A model generated the notes under the pieces. That model worked only from the letters and a program-made list of their open reading frames with translations, was not told the DNA's origin and searched no databases. DNA of 64,000 nucleotides, taken from assembly GCA_910574455.1 (NCBI GenBank), contig CAJSYZ010000009.1:3365040-3429039 (forward strand). The letters are read 5' to 3'. Position 1 is the stretch's first letter, and every line of letters starts with the position of its first letter. The stretch is from Trichaptum fuscoviolaceum. Lineage: Eukaryota; Basidiomycota; Agaricomycetes; Hymenochaetales; Trichaptaceae. Positions 11,554-22,436 of the stretch are shown one piece after another. The position numbers were made by a program, and so were the translations under genes.

Positions 11554-11854
11554 AGTCCAGAGATTCAGACGAGACGGCAGCAAAGGAAAGGATAGAGGGG
11601 AGGGTGAGCAAAGCGATCTGTCGTGCCATTTGTATTATGGCTTACCTCTATTCATTTGCCTTGTCCAGGGTCGGGCACTTGCTAGGTGACTAAAGAGTTG
11701 TTTTGGGAATTTCAGAAAATAATTGAGTAGAGATCCGTAGCAACGTACCCATCGCGAAAATTTTCCCGGGACATTAAGTATCAAGCTAGAGTAGAAATCC
11801 GAGTAAATTCAATTAGAATTGAAGTGAAAAAATAGTAAGCTAGTCTACGAACAT

Positions 11855-12529
11855 CTACTGTGCCATATCATCATCGAATTCTGATTCGGCTTCATTATAG
11901 TCAAGTGAGGTCCAACTTTCATTGTCGCTCACGTCGCCGTCGTAAGCACTTGTCTCAGCTCCGACCCTTCCGGTATTCTCCGCCATAAGAATGTTAGGGG
12001 GATTCGGCGGCATCAACTTGGCGCGTACCGTCAAGGTTCAGGAGGACCCCCCAACGACGCAAGCAAATGGTTGAGACGCCCTAACATTTCTGCGTTCGGT
12101 AATTCCCCGGGTATCGCTGTGGGGTTCAATTGGTACAATCGAACAAGACCGGCCACAAGACGCTGGCGTCTGACCTGCGCAAGCTGGCGAGAAAAGAGTG
12201 TTTCGTTTGATGTCAATGGCGAGTCGACCATGCACTGTATATCACGCGTTAATGTCGCATACAATATACTCCTATAATGTACTTACTATCATGTAAAGTA
12301 ATCCCATTTGACGGAAAGTGACTTCTCCGCTCGACATGATAACGATATGGCGTCCGTTGCACGGACAATGGGCCGATTGCGTGTAGAACGCCCTTCGAAA
12401 TCGATAAATCGTGATCTCGTCCATGAGCGCGTCGAAACAAGCGTATGCAATGTAATCATTCGCGCCGGGTAGGATCCGAATGGCAGGCATAACTTGCAAG
12501 ACACTGCGCGTTATTGTAATGGATTCCAT
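11855..12529 (-). CDS. KDZ cargo protein B, paralogue of A, possibly frameshifted
   Basis: Starts MESITITRSVLQVMPAIRIL, then YIAYACFDALMDEITIYRF, CPCNGRHIVIMSSGEVTF and QMGLLYMI. A GT-AG intron of about 52 bp leads to CMVDSPLTSNETLFSRQL and IPGELPNAEMLGRLNHLL. Residues line up with protein A throughout: FDA, RR-F, C-x-C, G-x-H, NAEML/SAEML. The frame stops at 12031, but a downstream frame (about 11985-11855) encodes an acidic tail (DGDVSDNESWTSLDYNEAE) like that of A. So either an indel has separated the tail or the gene is naturally short. Function unknown. Confidence 0.5.
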
Positions 12530-12800
12530 GTTAATGGTGAGGTGAGGAAGTGTAGAGACTAAAGGCTTACGGAGAAAGGTCGCGCCCTATACACATTTAT
12601 GAGTCCCGTGTCGTATCTCGCTTATGGTGGACCCTTGTTTACCAAGACAGTCACCTATTCAAATGTCAGTGAATGTATTGAACAGCCTCTAATTTCGTAA
12701 CTTACGTTGTCCTAAACAGCCTCAGCATTCAAACCTCCACCGCATTACACTGCACTGTTACGCAAAGTCGAAACCAGAGGGTCAAGGAGGGGATCAGACG

Positions 12801-12893
12801 TGTCCTCAGACTGCGTCCGGGTGGCCTCAGCCGCAGGAAGGGGATGGACGCTGTCCTTAGACTGCATCCGGGTGGCCTCAGCCGCAGGAAGGG
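12801..12893. repeat. Two-unit tandem repeat, 51 bp period
   Basis: The unit starting TGTCCTCAGACTGCGTCCGG recurs at 12852 with three substitutions over about 42 bp. On the minus strand both units read LPAAEATR. The stretch 12560-13600 contains no gene I can support with confidence. A possible small minus-strand exon set near 12915-13250, including CYVCGKVRNANSLSDVR, does not join in phase. Confidence 0.45.
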
Positions 12894-13619
12894 TTTGCTG
12901 AATGGAATAGTTCGTCAATATGAATTGCAACAGATCGCATAGTCAAGATCACTCTCCTTTCCAGTGCATATACTCTCATACATCTCTTTCTTGTACCTTA
13001 TGTCGACTCGTGAACTCGCACATGAATCCATCCACTTTACCAGCATCTGCCTATGTCTTACAACAACTCGGACATCACTGAGAGAGTTTGCATTTCTTAC
13101 TTTGCCGCAAACGTAACAGGCGGAATACACCTAGTTTGTGAAAGGTATGCATCAGTCTTTGAGTCGATCCACACAAAAGGTAGATTGACTTACTAATTTG
13201 TAAGTAGAGTTGGCGCTCTGTCATTAAGTTGATGAGTTCAATGTCTTCAGGTCACAAATGAAATTCCAGATAACAAGAGTGCATTGAGCGTATCTACAAC
13301 ACATACAAGAAATTCTACTAAATATTACAATAATTTACATGCATGGAGTCCAAGATACTATGTGATCCACAATGTTCGAATAGTAGAAATGAATGGAATG
13401 AAGGAAGGAAGAGGGCAAAGTGTAACGAGGGTGGGACTGAGACGTCACGGGTAAACGAGTGACTACGGCGGCGCATATAGACCGAACCGCGTGTGCGGCT
13501 TGAGACGCCGAGGAATGCGAGTGGATCAAGGTCCTCGTCCTTGTGTGAAGTGTCGAAACGTGCATCCAAAACGAATAGGAACGGACATCGAGCTGCGTCG
13601 ATCGAAATCCGGCATGAAG

Positions 13620-16390
13620 TCAGTAGTTCGGGTAATAGTCGATGAACCTCAGGAGCTTGGGATCAGGGTCGAGCTCGTTCTCGGGGAGTCTCGCGATAGA
13701 TCTCTCCGCGTGCTGCTCCTCGGGTACCTCCTCGACCTTCGTCACTTCATTAACCTTGACGAAGATTGTCGGTGCTCTCCCTACGAAAGGATCCCGCTTT
13801 GCCTTGAATCCAGTGATGACGCCCTTATTGCGGACAATCTCCGTGATCTTGACTAGCTGCTTCCTGTGCTCACCACGCACTACATACGCCATGCTTTTGA
13901 TGCCCGGTCGATGGACGTCAATCTCAGTCGGACAGGCGTCGAAGTCCGCATCCTTCCTGCCGTTCTTGCAATTGAACTTCATAGGCGCACTAAACGCGAC
14001 GTAGTCCGGTCCTTCCGCGGTTGACCTCATATGCGGCGCTAGCTCGGGAAGCGTCCAACATGCTTGACCCGCAACTGCACCGTTCTTGGGGGATACGACA
14101 GTCGCAAAGACCTTGTATTGCCGTAGAATGGGCAGCAAGGTGTGCGCCCAAAGCCATACCGCCGACGTATCTGGGTCTAATAATCTTTTGTTAGTACTTC
14201 ATTTCGTACGTCTTACATAGCAGGAACTCACCTGGGACTTCTTGTCTAGGTGGTGCAGGGACGACAACGTTCTCAAACGCCTCCTTCAAAGTGACCGGTG
14301 CTTCCGTCTCCGTATCGCGATTCGCCAGGAAGACACTGGCAACCTCAGTCGCTTGCAGACAGGCCGGACTGGGCTCGGAGGCGTCGAGGTACAGCATGGA
14401 CTCCCTACACAAACGTCGTCAGCACAAATCATAGCGCATATATGAGACGCTCTATTGGAACTCACAGATTCACGGCATCCCTTAACTGCACCTTATGCTT
14501 CACCTGACTCCCGTCGAATACCACAGTCGCCGACTTCGACCCAACGCCAATCGCACGTCCAATGCGACCCTTTCCCGAGCCCTCCAGAACATACACGTCT
14601 TTGTCGACGAAGGATCTCACCAATTCGTCGTCATCCGCCAGTCCCCACGTGCGCGCGTACTTTCGACTTTCTGCCGTTAACTCGGCCTCGGTGCGGAGTC
14701 GACGACTCGACGGGTACTGAATGGGTGCTGCCGATCTCTCGACGAGTCCGTGATGGATGTCATAGATCTACATTGAATATTAGAACTGTAATCTATTGCA
14801 TTGGATATACAATACGTACCATTTGCCTGACATCACGGTTAGCCACCGTCAAGTACGGCCCGTCGATAGCCCCAACTGCCCCTGATCGCCCAGCCTCCGG
14901 ACCCAGCCTGATCGTCACCCACTCACCCATCTCGAACAACCGTTCGAAGTCACCGGCCTCCACCTCCTCAAGAGCCTTGCCATCGGTATCCCAATCGGCC
15001 GAACGGTGAACGTCGACGTAGACGACGATATGATTGTGCCGGTACTATTTTTTTTGGTACGGACACGATCTCCTACTCGAGTATATGCGCCATTGTGACG
15101 CGGATTGCGGTCTGGCTGACGCCGATATATGGAGCCACCTCCTCCGACGAAGGTCGAAGAATAGGCTTCACTGCATGTATGCCGAATACGTGCAGTCTCT
15201 CGAACCCGTGTTCAAACGTTCTGCCCAAAAACGTCCACTTCCCCTCGCTTTCCTCCACCAGCGCGTATTCCGGATCGTCGACTAACTGCTGACGGCGAAG
15301 ACAATCCTGTACGTTTTTAGGGTCGAACGGTGTGGCCTCTGGCCGTTTCATTACATCCGCCTTTCCTTTCCCTTCAATGCGCCGCCGCTTAGCTGCACGA
15401 ACTTGGTAATCGGAGAGCAAGGGCTTCGGCTTCGTAGTGAAGTCCAAGTCCAGACGAGGCACCAGCCACAACACGAGTAAGTCGTCCTTCACGATGTCGT
15501 GGTCCGCCAAAGGGCGGAGATCCTCATGGGTCATCGGAGGGAGTGTAGAGTTGGCAGCCAAGGGCACGTATGCGATGTCACCCTTATACTGGCCTGATCG
15601 CATGCGCACGAAGGAGTCGCGCTCCACGACAGGAATGGCCTGTCTATGACGCATTAGGTCCCAGACCGCTCGCCTATCTTCTTCCGGTACCAACTTCATT
15701 TTGCCGGTCATAATCCCTACGATGCCAGCACTAGCGCATGCCTTCTCGACGTCGATGCGTGTATGTGCGTACGCATATATGCGTCCGCTCAGACCGGGAA
15801 TAGAGAAGGCACGCGCGCCAGATGGAAGGCAGGTGTTGACCCTCTCTACATACGCCTTCTCTTGATGATACTGTCAATGTATTAGTTTATTTCACTCCGA
15901 TAAAGTAGACTCACTTACGAAGGTCGGTAATATCCACATGGGCTTTAACCCATCGTATTCTTCCCTCATGCGCTCGTCGACGACCCTCGTATTGCCCAGA
16001 AATTCGTAGGAGACGGACTGAACACCGGGCACTTGGCGTCCAGCCCTCTCGTTCGCTTGGACAGACGCCAAGGAATCACCTCGAGCCCGCTCCCGGAAAC
16101 GACGTGCGATAGCGTCCGCAGCCTCGTCCTGCTCCAGATCGGCGGCCTGGTCGCGCAGGAACTGCGCTATGTCGAAAGAGGAGGCAGAGGTACGCTGCTC
16201 CGGCTCGTCCACTAGGAAATCTATGCGCATACAATGAGTGTATGTTCTAACATTTCTGTTGCCTTTACTCACCATCTTCACCATCCTCTTCGTCTTCCTC
16301 GTCGTCCCTCCCATCTTCGATGGCTGCGTCGTCAATGAAGACACGAGCCGCGTCCCTTACATCGCGCGACCTCATCTGTTTCATGCCCAT
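13620..16390 (-). CDS. KDZ cargo: Spt5-like NGN/KOW protein, with apparent frameshifts
   Basis: Resembles the elongation factor Spt5 and is far from the usual housekeeping context. From the ATG at 16390 the first exon is acidic (DDEEDEEDGEDG). Next comes YDGLKPMWILPTF, followed by an NGN-like segment (GRIYAYAHTRIDVEKACASA, GIVGIMTGKMKLV). A KOW-like motif (DSFVRMRSGQYKGDIAYV) follows at about residue 250. More KOW-like units lie downstream: FEMGEWVTIRLGPEAGRSGA and DKDVYVLEGSGKGRIGRAI. The C-terminal exon (14178-13620) has no clear domain. Around 15040-15085 the frame breaks: MAHILE runs into TAG, while RVGDRVRTKKNSTGTI is in another frame and the next segment in a third, with an A8 run between. 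That implies two -1 shifts or an assembly error. It is probably nuclear. It faces the transposase gene across a shared promoter region. Confidence 0.7.
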
Positions 16391-16535
16391 TATTAGTTAC
16401 TTCTTCATCATTACTCTCTTCTCATTTCGTCTCACTTTAATAACTTTTAATCGTTAAAAGAATGCGAACGTCACTCGCTTTTTTTTTCTTTCAAATAATT
16501 AGTTATAATTTACAATCAAGTCCAAGATCAATTTG

Positions 16536-16591
16536 CTATCTAAATAATGAAAGTGGGGACAGAGTACTATCTAAATAATGAAAGTGGGGAC
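16536..16591. repeat. Direct repeat, 25 bp unit twice
   Basis: CTATCTAAATAATGAAAGTG and the following GGGAC occur at 16536-16560 and again at 16567-16591. They lie in the spacer between the Spt5-like and transposase genes. Confidence 0.6.
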
Positions 16592-16668
16592 GACCGAGAC
16601 GACGTCGTACGCAAAGGGAAGATAATGGGACGGGTAGAAAGAAAATTTCCCACAATACGCTGCAAAGG

Positions 16669-16832
16669 GTCTTGAAGTGTTACTTTTTTGGGGGTATTTT
16701 GGGTAGGCTTGTTGGCGTCGAGGGCGGAATACGCCCTCGGTAGATCGGTAGCACAACGTCCTTACCGAGTTACCAAGCCTCGACGCCAAAAAGCCTACCC
16801 GAAATACCCCCAAAAAAGTAACACTTCAAGAC
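16669..16832. mobile_element. Snap-back MITE or hairpin, 164 bp
   Basis: GTCTTGAAGTGTTACTTTTT begins the left arm, and the same sequence reads inward from 16832 on the other strand. The arms of about 42 bp differ at one position and similarity continues to about 55 bp, leaving a short loop. No clear target duplication is visible. It lies in the divergent intergenic region between the Spt5-like protein and the transposase. Open frames across it are palindrome artefacts. Confidence 0.65.
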
Positions 16833-17147
16833 TGGCGGAAGCCAAAGGGCCGAATTTCCTTCTTGCTCTCGTTCCTCTACGAGCCCTACGACTCCCCTCC
16901 CCTCCCCGACTCCTATGGCTTGATCGCCTTGACGGCGTTGTTCCTTTTGTCTGGGTTTGAAGTGACTTAGAATTAGATAGAAATTAATGTACAATAATTG
17001 CCAGTCTAATAAACTTGTTCCGTTCTTTGGCAGACTTGAAATTTCGTAGAGTATTCTGTGCAATTTGTTCTGAAACGAAAGGAAAAAGAGTCGGAAATCT
17101 CAGTGACCGAGACGACAAGAAGAGCAGTTTGGTATTGGGAAACAGTG

Positions 17148-20100
17148 ATGGACGACAAAAAAAAGAGGTCGAGCCTCAGAGACCGGTTTCGAGACTCTGC
17201 GAGCAACGGCAGCAACGACAGGCCTTCCAGAACGCGTCTGCGAATCCTTCAGGACGCCAAAACTCCAGGCAGCCCATTTTTCGTGTCGCAACAGCAACAT
17301 ATCGTCCCAACTCTACTGCGACAACAAAATACATCCACAGTATTCGACGCGAACGCGGACACGACGACGACGACGACGACCCACGAGTTCTTACGAACCG
17401 ATGCAGCCAAGAGACAACGACTCAATAGTGAAGAGGAGGAGGAGGAAGATGAGGAGTTGGACAATGTGGACACTGCTGAGGCAGAGGAGGAGCGACGTGA
17501 CCAGGTAAGCCACTCTGCGAACATACTGCAATCTACAAAACTGACAATTCTTAGACAGCACAATATCATCTGCTGCAGTTTCTGGCCATGCAGCGGGACA
17601 TTCAAGATGCTATCCTGCATTATGAACGTCCTCCTGACATTGGTATCGCGTGTTCGTGCAATAGAGGCGGGCGTCGGCTATTCCGATGCCATGACTGTCC
17701 TCAGCACCCGCCTGTATGCGCGCCCTGCCTATTGGAGACTCATCCTTATGAGCCGCTTCACTGGGGCAAGGTGTGGACAGGTCAATGCTTCCGCAAGGTG
17801 GACCTGAGTACCATAGGGAAGCGTATTTTCCTCGGGCATGGCGGTCTTCCTTGTCCGGTCGCTGCGGGCAATGCTGCGGGCAAGAAGTTGACTGCGATAG
17901 ATACGAATGGGGTGCATGAAATTGTGGTCATGTTTTGCGAATGCTCGGACAATATGGGAGTCAACTCTCATGTCCTGCAGCTCATCCGAGGTCGGTTGTT
18001 CCCGTACACGACTGTGAATCCCGAGACCGTGGTCACTTTCCGGTGCTTGAAGGATTTTCATGTCCATACAAACGCATCGCGCAAGTCCGCTCACAACTTC
18101 ATGAAGGCGGTATTGCGCATGACATCGGAGGACACGAGAATCAAGTATTCGGTGAGAATTTCATTTGTATTTGTATTTGTGCGCAAGTTGAATCTGACTT
18201 CACTGCATGTAGCACCTTTCGCAGCATTTCATTCGGCTTATGCGCCTATGGCGATTCCTGGCGGCGGAAAGGGAAAGCGGGCAGTTTATGGGCCTGGACG
18301 ATCTGATGACTTGCCGACCCCGCGGCTCGTTCGCAGACGTTTGTTTAGCATGTCCAGTGCCTAACATGAACATGGCTGACGCGCAGTCGTCGAAATGGCC
18401 AACATCCAATGTGTCAGATCGCCTTTATGCGAGGCTGCGAGGTCCGGATTCTCAAAAGTAAGTAATTAGATTCTGATATATACTATGTACTAACTTATGC
18501 GACAGACATCTGAGAACAATTTTCCTCGCAATGGATGGAAACTTCAAGCTTATCAATTTGGAGAAAAAGAACAACTTGAACGACCCTTCACTGTGGAACG
18601 GTCGAGGGTATTTTAGAGCGCGTCAACCCATGGAAGAACATATGAAGAAGCATTACAATATTAAAATTGAAGTGCGTCGTCCACTAATTCTAACTCTACA
18701 TATACTGATGTCTTTTCATACACAGAAAGGGAAATGTCGAAAGTTTGCTGCCATCGAGAATTGGAATTCTCTGAAATATAAGGGCCAGGTAGTGACGGGG
18801 GTCATGATGGTATTTTGTCGACACGGACTCGTGCGTCCTGATAGCGCAACGAACCTCGTTCCGAGGGGAAAAGTGAGTGGTCCAATACCCGTCACGTTCA
18901 TTGTAGACTAATTGCTTCGAAGATTTGTGTGCGGTGACTATAGCTTATGCGGCGCTCTTCAAAATACGGATGACATTGAGGAAAGATGTCTTGCATATGA
19001 CATTATGTGCATGTACATCGTGAATCTCCGTCAGAGGTGGGCTATCCAATTCCCGGAGCGACCTCTACTTTCCTTGATGGACGTCATTGGCAAAATGCAT
19101 GGACAGACCCATGTCGACACGTGCCAGTATTGCCACAGTTTATATTACACTCGCGGGGTCGGAAGAACGGATGGCGAAGAGGCGGAGAGATTTTGGGCGG
19201 AGGCCAATCAAGTTGCGGGGAGCACAAAGCAAATGAATCCGGGGCATCGATGCGACACGCTGGACGATGTCATTAATGACTGGAATAAGACGAAGCTTCT
19301 ACAACACGGTATGTTATCGGTTACTATTTCAAGTACACTTTACTAACTGTTCTACACAAAGCTATGATGGTAGAGAAGAAGTACCCTCACACTCGAAAGC
19401 GAGCAGAGAACCTTGGATTGAAGTTCGATGCAACGGATGCAACACTTAGGACTCGTTACACGGATAAGGTGGTCGATGAATGGGTGAAACGGGGTACCGA
19501 ATGGAATCGGACTGCGTCTGGTGAAGTAGACAGCCCCTTCAAATCGCAGAACGCAGGTACACGTACTACTGACTATTATATGACCATTAACTAATAAACA
19601 TGAAGCCCTCTCTCTCGAAGACCAGTTAAACGCAATGACGATCTCTTTGGTAGATCAAAGTCCGGATGGTTTTGATGAAGAGGCCGGTCGTATGCCACTT
19701 ATAATTGCGGCAGGCATAAAGCTACAACAAAGACAGTAAGTTTCTTGTATTCTCATTTGTGCTTCATACTCAATCTTGATTGCGTAGACGCATTATGAAA
19801 GGAAATGTGACCTTTTTGTCTGATGACATTCCGGTATCAGCCTCTTCATTACGCCACGACATCTTGAAATGGCGAGCGCACTTATATGATATCTGTCCTG
19901 GTCTTCAATCTTATCTCGACGAAGAGGAAGTGCAGATGCTGTCGAAGACATCCGATTACGCCTGCCTTCGGACTTCAAGACAGAGGACCGCCTCAAGTAC
20001 GCGCTTGAACATCACGCCGCGACAGAACTGAAGCTCAGACAGGGCGAGGCCTTCGATGTCATAGGGAACTTGCGCACGGCCCTTAGGCTTATGGCGCAGC

Positions 20101-20869
20101 ATAACCATAAGGCGAAGAAGCATGGTGGCATTCGATCTACGAAGACTCGTACTGGGAAGGCTTACTCGGAGGCGCGGAAAATGAAGCTGTTCTGGAAGAG
20201 CGAGTACGACACAGTCTATAGTGCCTTGCTATGTCTGGGTCTGCAGTCTTCGGCTGACACGTTTCGACAACTCACCGAGGAAGATATGTATCGACCAGAT
20301 AATTTGGAGCCTGCAGAATTTTGTGCGAAGGAAATTGGGTGGATTTGGACCGTGTCTGGAAGCGGGGGGACTTCTTCGAATTCCTCGATTCTTCAATGGG
20401 AGAAAGAAGGTGAGAAGGTTTTATTAGTCGTATAGATTACAAGCCTTTCTAATAACCCCTGTAGATGATCGTGTGCAATGGTATCGACAATGGGCTGCAC
20501 GTGATCGATGGAGAGAGGAGGTTGACCTGTTGGAAGAGGAACTTAAGAGACTTGTGCGAGGGTTCTGTGCCTTCGCCAGGGCTTGGAATTTGTTGTCAGA
20601 AACGGCAGCCCTGGACGGGAATCCCGGCAGAGCATCTTTTGCGGCCAGCAAGGAAATCTCGTACAGGATTGCATGCTATGATGCGTGGGCCATCCATGAA
20701 GGTCTTGGACTGACGTGGAACGCCAATGAGACACCAGAGGTTAAAGAACCGCAGGTAAGTTTTTTTTTCGTGTCTAAACTTCAATATTTAATCCGCTTCT
20801 TTGCAGAATATGTATCGTATACTTGCATCGAACACTCAAGCTGCTGCAGATACATCTACCGCGGCTTGA
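17148..20869 (+). CDS. KDZ transposase with CxC2 cysteine cluster
   Basis: Catalyses movement of the 15.4 kb element. I choose the ATG at 17148 (MDDKKKRSSLRDRF); an in-frame ATG at 17058 is possible. After an acidic stretch and an intron comes the CxC2 cluster at 17650-17850: CSCNRGGRRLFRCHDC, HPPVCAPCLLETHP, YEPLHWGKVWTGQCF, LGHGGLPCP. The RNase-H-like core follows with D in AMDGNFKL (about 18525), D in AYDIMCMY (about 18997) and E in DGEEAERFW (about 19172), so the DDE triad is present. At least nine introns join in phase. Near 19930 the frame shifts from SYLDEEE to VEDIRLRLPSDF. A 50 bp GT-AG intron (GTGCAG to TTCAAG) would also restore frame but would remove the conserved LPSDF. The last exon ends DTSTAA at 20869, just before the right subterminal repeats. 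Confidence 0.92.
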
Positions 20870-20875
20870 GTGTCC

Positions 20876-21105
20876 GATGCACCTGGTATCCGATGCATCT
20901 AGCATACGATTCCGTTGGTATCCGTTGCATCTAGCATACAATTCCGTTGGTATCCGTTGCACCTGGTATCCGATTCACTTGGTATCTGTTGCACCTGGTA
21001 TCCGATTCACGTGGTATACGATGCACCTAGATTCACTTGGTATACGATGCACTTGGTATACGATTCACTTGGTATACGATGCACTTGGTATCGAACTCAT
21101 CTCAT
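20876..21105. repeat. Right subterminal tandem array of the KDZ element
   Basis: About a dozen imperfect 16-17 bp units such as GGTATCCGATTCACTT, GGTATACGATGCACTT and GGTATCCGTTGCATCT. They share the TATCCGATTC core with the left end and the TIRs. The array begins within ten bases of the transposase stop codon. Confidence 0.8.
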
Positions 21106-21555
21106 GGTCAATGATGAGCTTCGACATCACTTGTAAGTATCTAGTCTTATTCTTTTCCAAGTCCATATGCTTGTTTCCTTACAAGTGTCCGATACAAGTT
21201 AGATACCCGCTGCAAGTTGAGCCTGTCCTCTGTCTCATATTTTCGTGAGTCCCTGGTCTGTATCTTACTGTACTATTACTGAATCAAGTACGACTTATAG
21301 TTATCTTCATGCAATAACTCTCTATTTGGACATATAACGTTCGTGCCTCTAATGACATTGTTGTTAACTTAAGCTAATAGTAATACTTTTTACCTTTTAC
21401 TTTTATGATCTACTTTACGACACGACTCTGTCTCTTTTGTCTTATAATTCTCACGACTACTGATGTATAACGCAATCCAATTCGTTCTGTAAATACTAAA
21501 CTATGACATAACCTGACATAATAAATCTCTTTATATGGAAATGCATCGTATGTGT

Positions 21556-21631
21556 GAATCGGATACAAGTCCAAATAAGGAAATGAATCGGATACACTGT
21601 AATGACAGATTACAATACAACTTATGAGCTG
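21556..21631 (-). repeat. Right terminal inverted repeat of the KDZ element
   Basis: Reverse complement of 6221-6296 with one mismatch. It is followed by nine bases and GAATATT (21641-21647), mirroring the left side. Between 21106 and 21555 I see only AT-rich sequence. Confidence 0.9.
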
Positions 21632-22142
21632 AGGTGCCTGGAATATTATCGTGATAGCTCCAAGTCGATATACTTACAGTATGGTCTTCATGGTAGCTTA
21701 CTGATTGTTTGATTGCCTGATTTGTCTGTTTGATAGTAAATGATGTTGTAAGTTTTGTTGTTTGGAAGAATAAGATAAAATGCGGATGGAACCCAGCCTT
21801 CGGGCATGCTAGTGTGCGCATCTCCGTTCACATGCGGAAGTTTCTTATCAATCGATAAGAATAGAGGCTTTTGCTTACTGTACCTGATATTTGGCGCTTC
21901 AGCGTAGAGCACAGACATCTGAGTTGATGGTAATACAGTGGTATGGTCTATTTAAGATGATAAGAAGATAGCAAAGCTCCCAAGCCATACTACATAGTAA
22001 GTACATCATAATAGCCGTGGCCGGTCGTAGTGAGAATGAGTGTACTAAGTACTTTGGAGGAAGCAGCTAAATTTTCATACATCAGTGTTCATGTTCAGAA
22101 AGGATTTAATTCGAATGAGGCTTCTCTACTGTCTAATGTACG

Positions 22143-22436
22143 TCACTCCTCATATACAGGAAGGGAAGTGGTTCGACTGACACCATCAAAGATATTCTGC
22201 CTATCGGAGGGCTGCAGAGAAACCAAATGTCGCAGTCTCTGTATCTCCTCCCGCATCTCCGAAAATTGGGATGTTTGGTCTGGGGTAGGACTACCGGAAC
22301 ATGACCTTTGTTGCGAGCCTATGAGAAGCTGCCTCCGCCTCGCCACCTCTTCACGAATTTCATCCACATGGCGCATAGAAGCGAGAGTATCATCTCCAGC
22401 TTCTCCAAGTTCATCACTGCTTCGCTCCAGGTCCAC
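22143..22436 (-). pseudogene. Truncated C-terminal tail of a CFEM-like membrane protein
   Basis: The minus-strand frame contains RHVDEIREEVARRRQLLIG, SEMREEIQRLRHLVSLQ and a final SLPVYEE. It aligns with the cytosolic end of the gene at 34953-36074 (RQVAEIREEVEKLKQVLMD, TEIREEMQRLRHFVSL, PPPSYASKE). The receptor part, membrane span and start are missing: the homology stops near 22436 and the frame reaches a TGA just upstream. That break coincides with the first base of the oxygenase homology on the other strand. So this is a gene-tail fragment left by a rearrangement. Confidence 0.65.

Larger units (their letters stand above)
6212..21640. mobile_element. KDZ-type DNA transposon, about 15.4 kb, with cargo genes
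   Basis: The 76 bp left TIR (6221-6296) is repeated inverted at 21556-21631 with one mismatch. Outside each TIR come 9 non-conserved bases and then the direct repeat GAATATT (6205-6211 and 21641-21647). The symmetry supports a 7-8 bp target duplication, and 8 bp is what I recall for Zisupton-like elements. Inside are a KDZ transposase on + and a minus-strand block: HMG-like/AT-hook protein, acidic-tail proteins A and B, and an Spt5-like protein. Subterminal GTATCCGATTC-type repeats occur at both ends. It has later insertions of its own (hAT-type MITE at 10856, hairpin at 16669). Near-identical TIRs argue for fairly recent movement. Confidence 0.85.

Noticed and set aside
13318..13569. Minus-strand frames just downstream of the Spt5-like stop codon
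   Set aside because: Two overlapping frames with low-complexity Ser/Phe/His content; more likely 3' UTR and spacer.
16571..16960. Open frames across the 16.7 kb hairpin on both strands
   Set aside because: They mirror each other because the DNA is palindromic; no splice sites or homology.
6873..20869. A TET/JBP dioxygenase, expected because these genes often accompany KDZ elements
   Set aside because: I searched the cargo frames for HxD and distal His/Arg signatures and found none.
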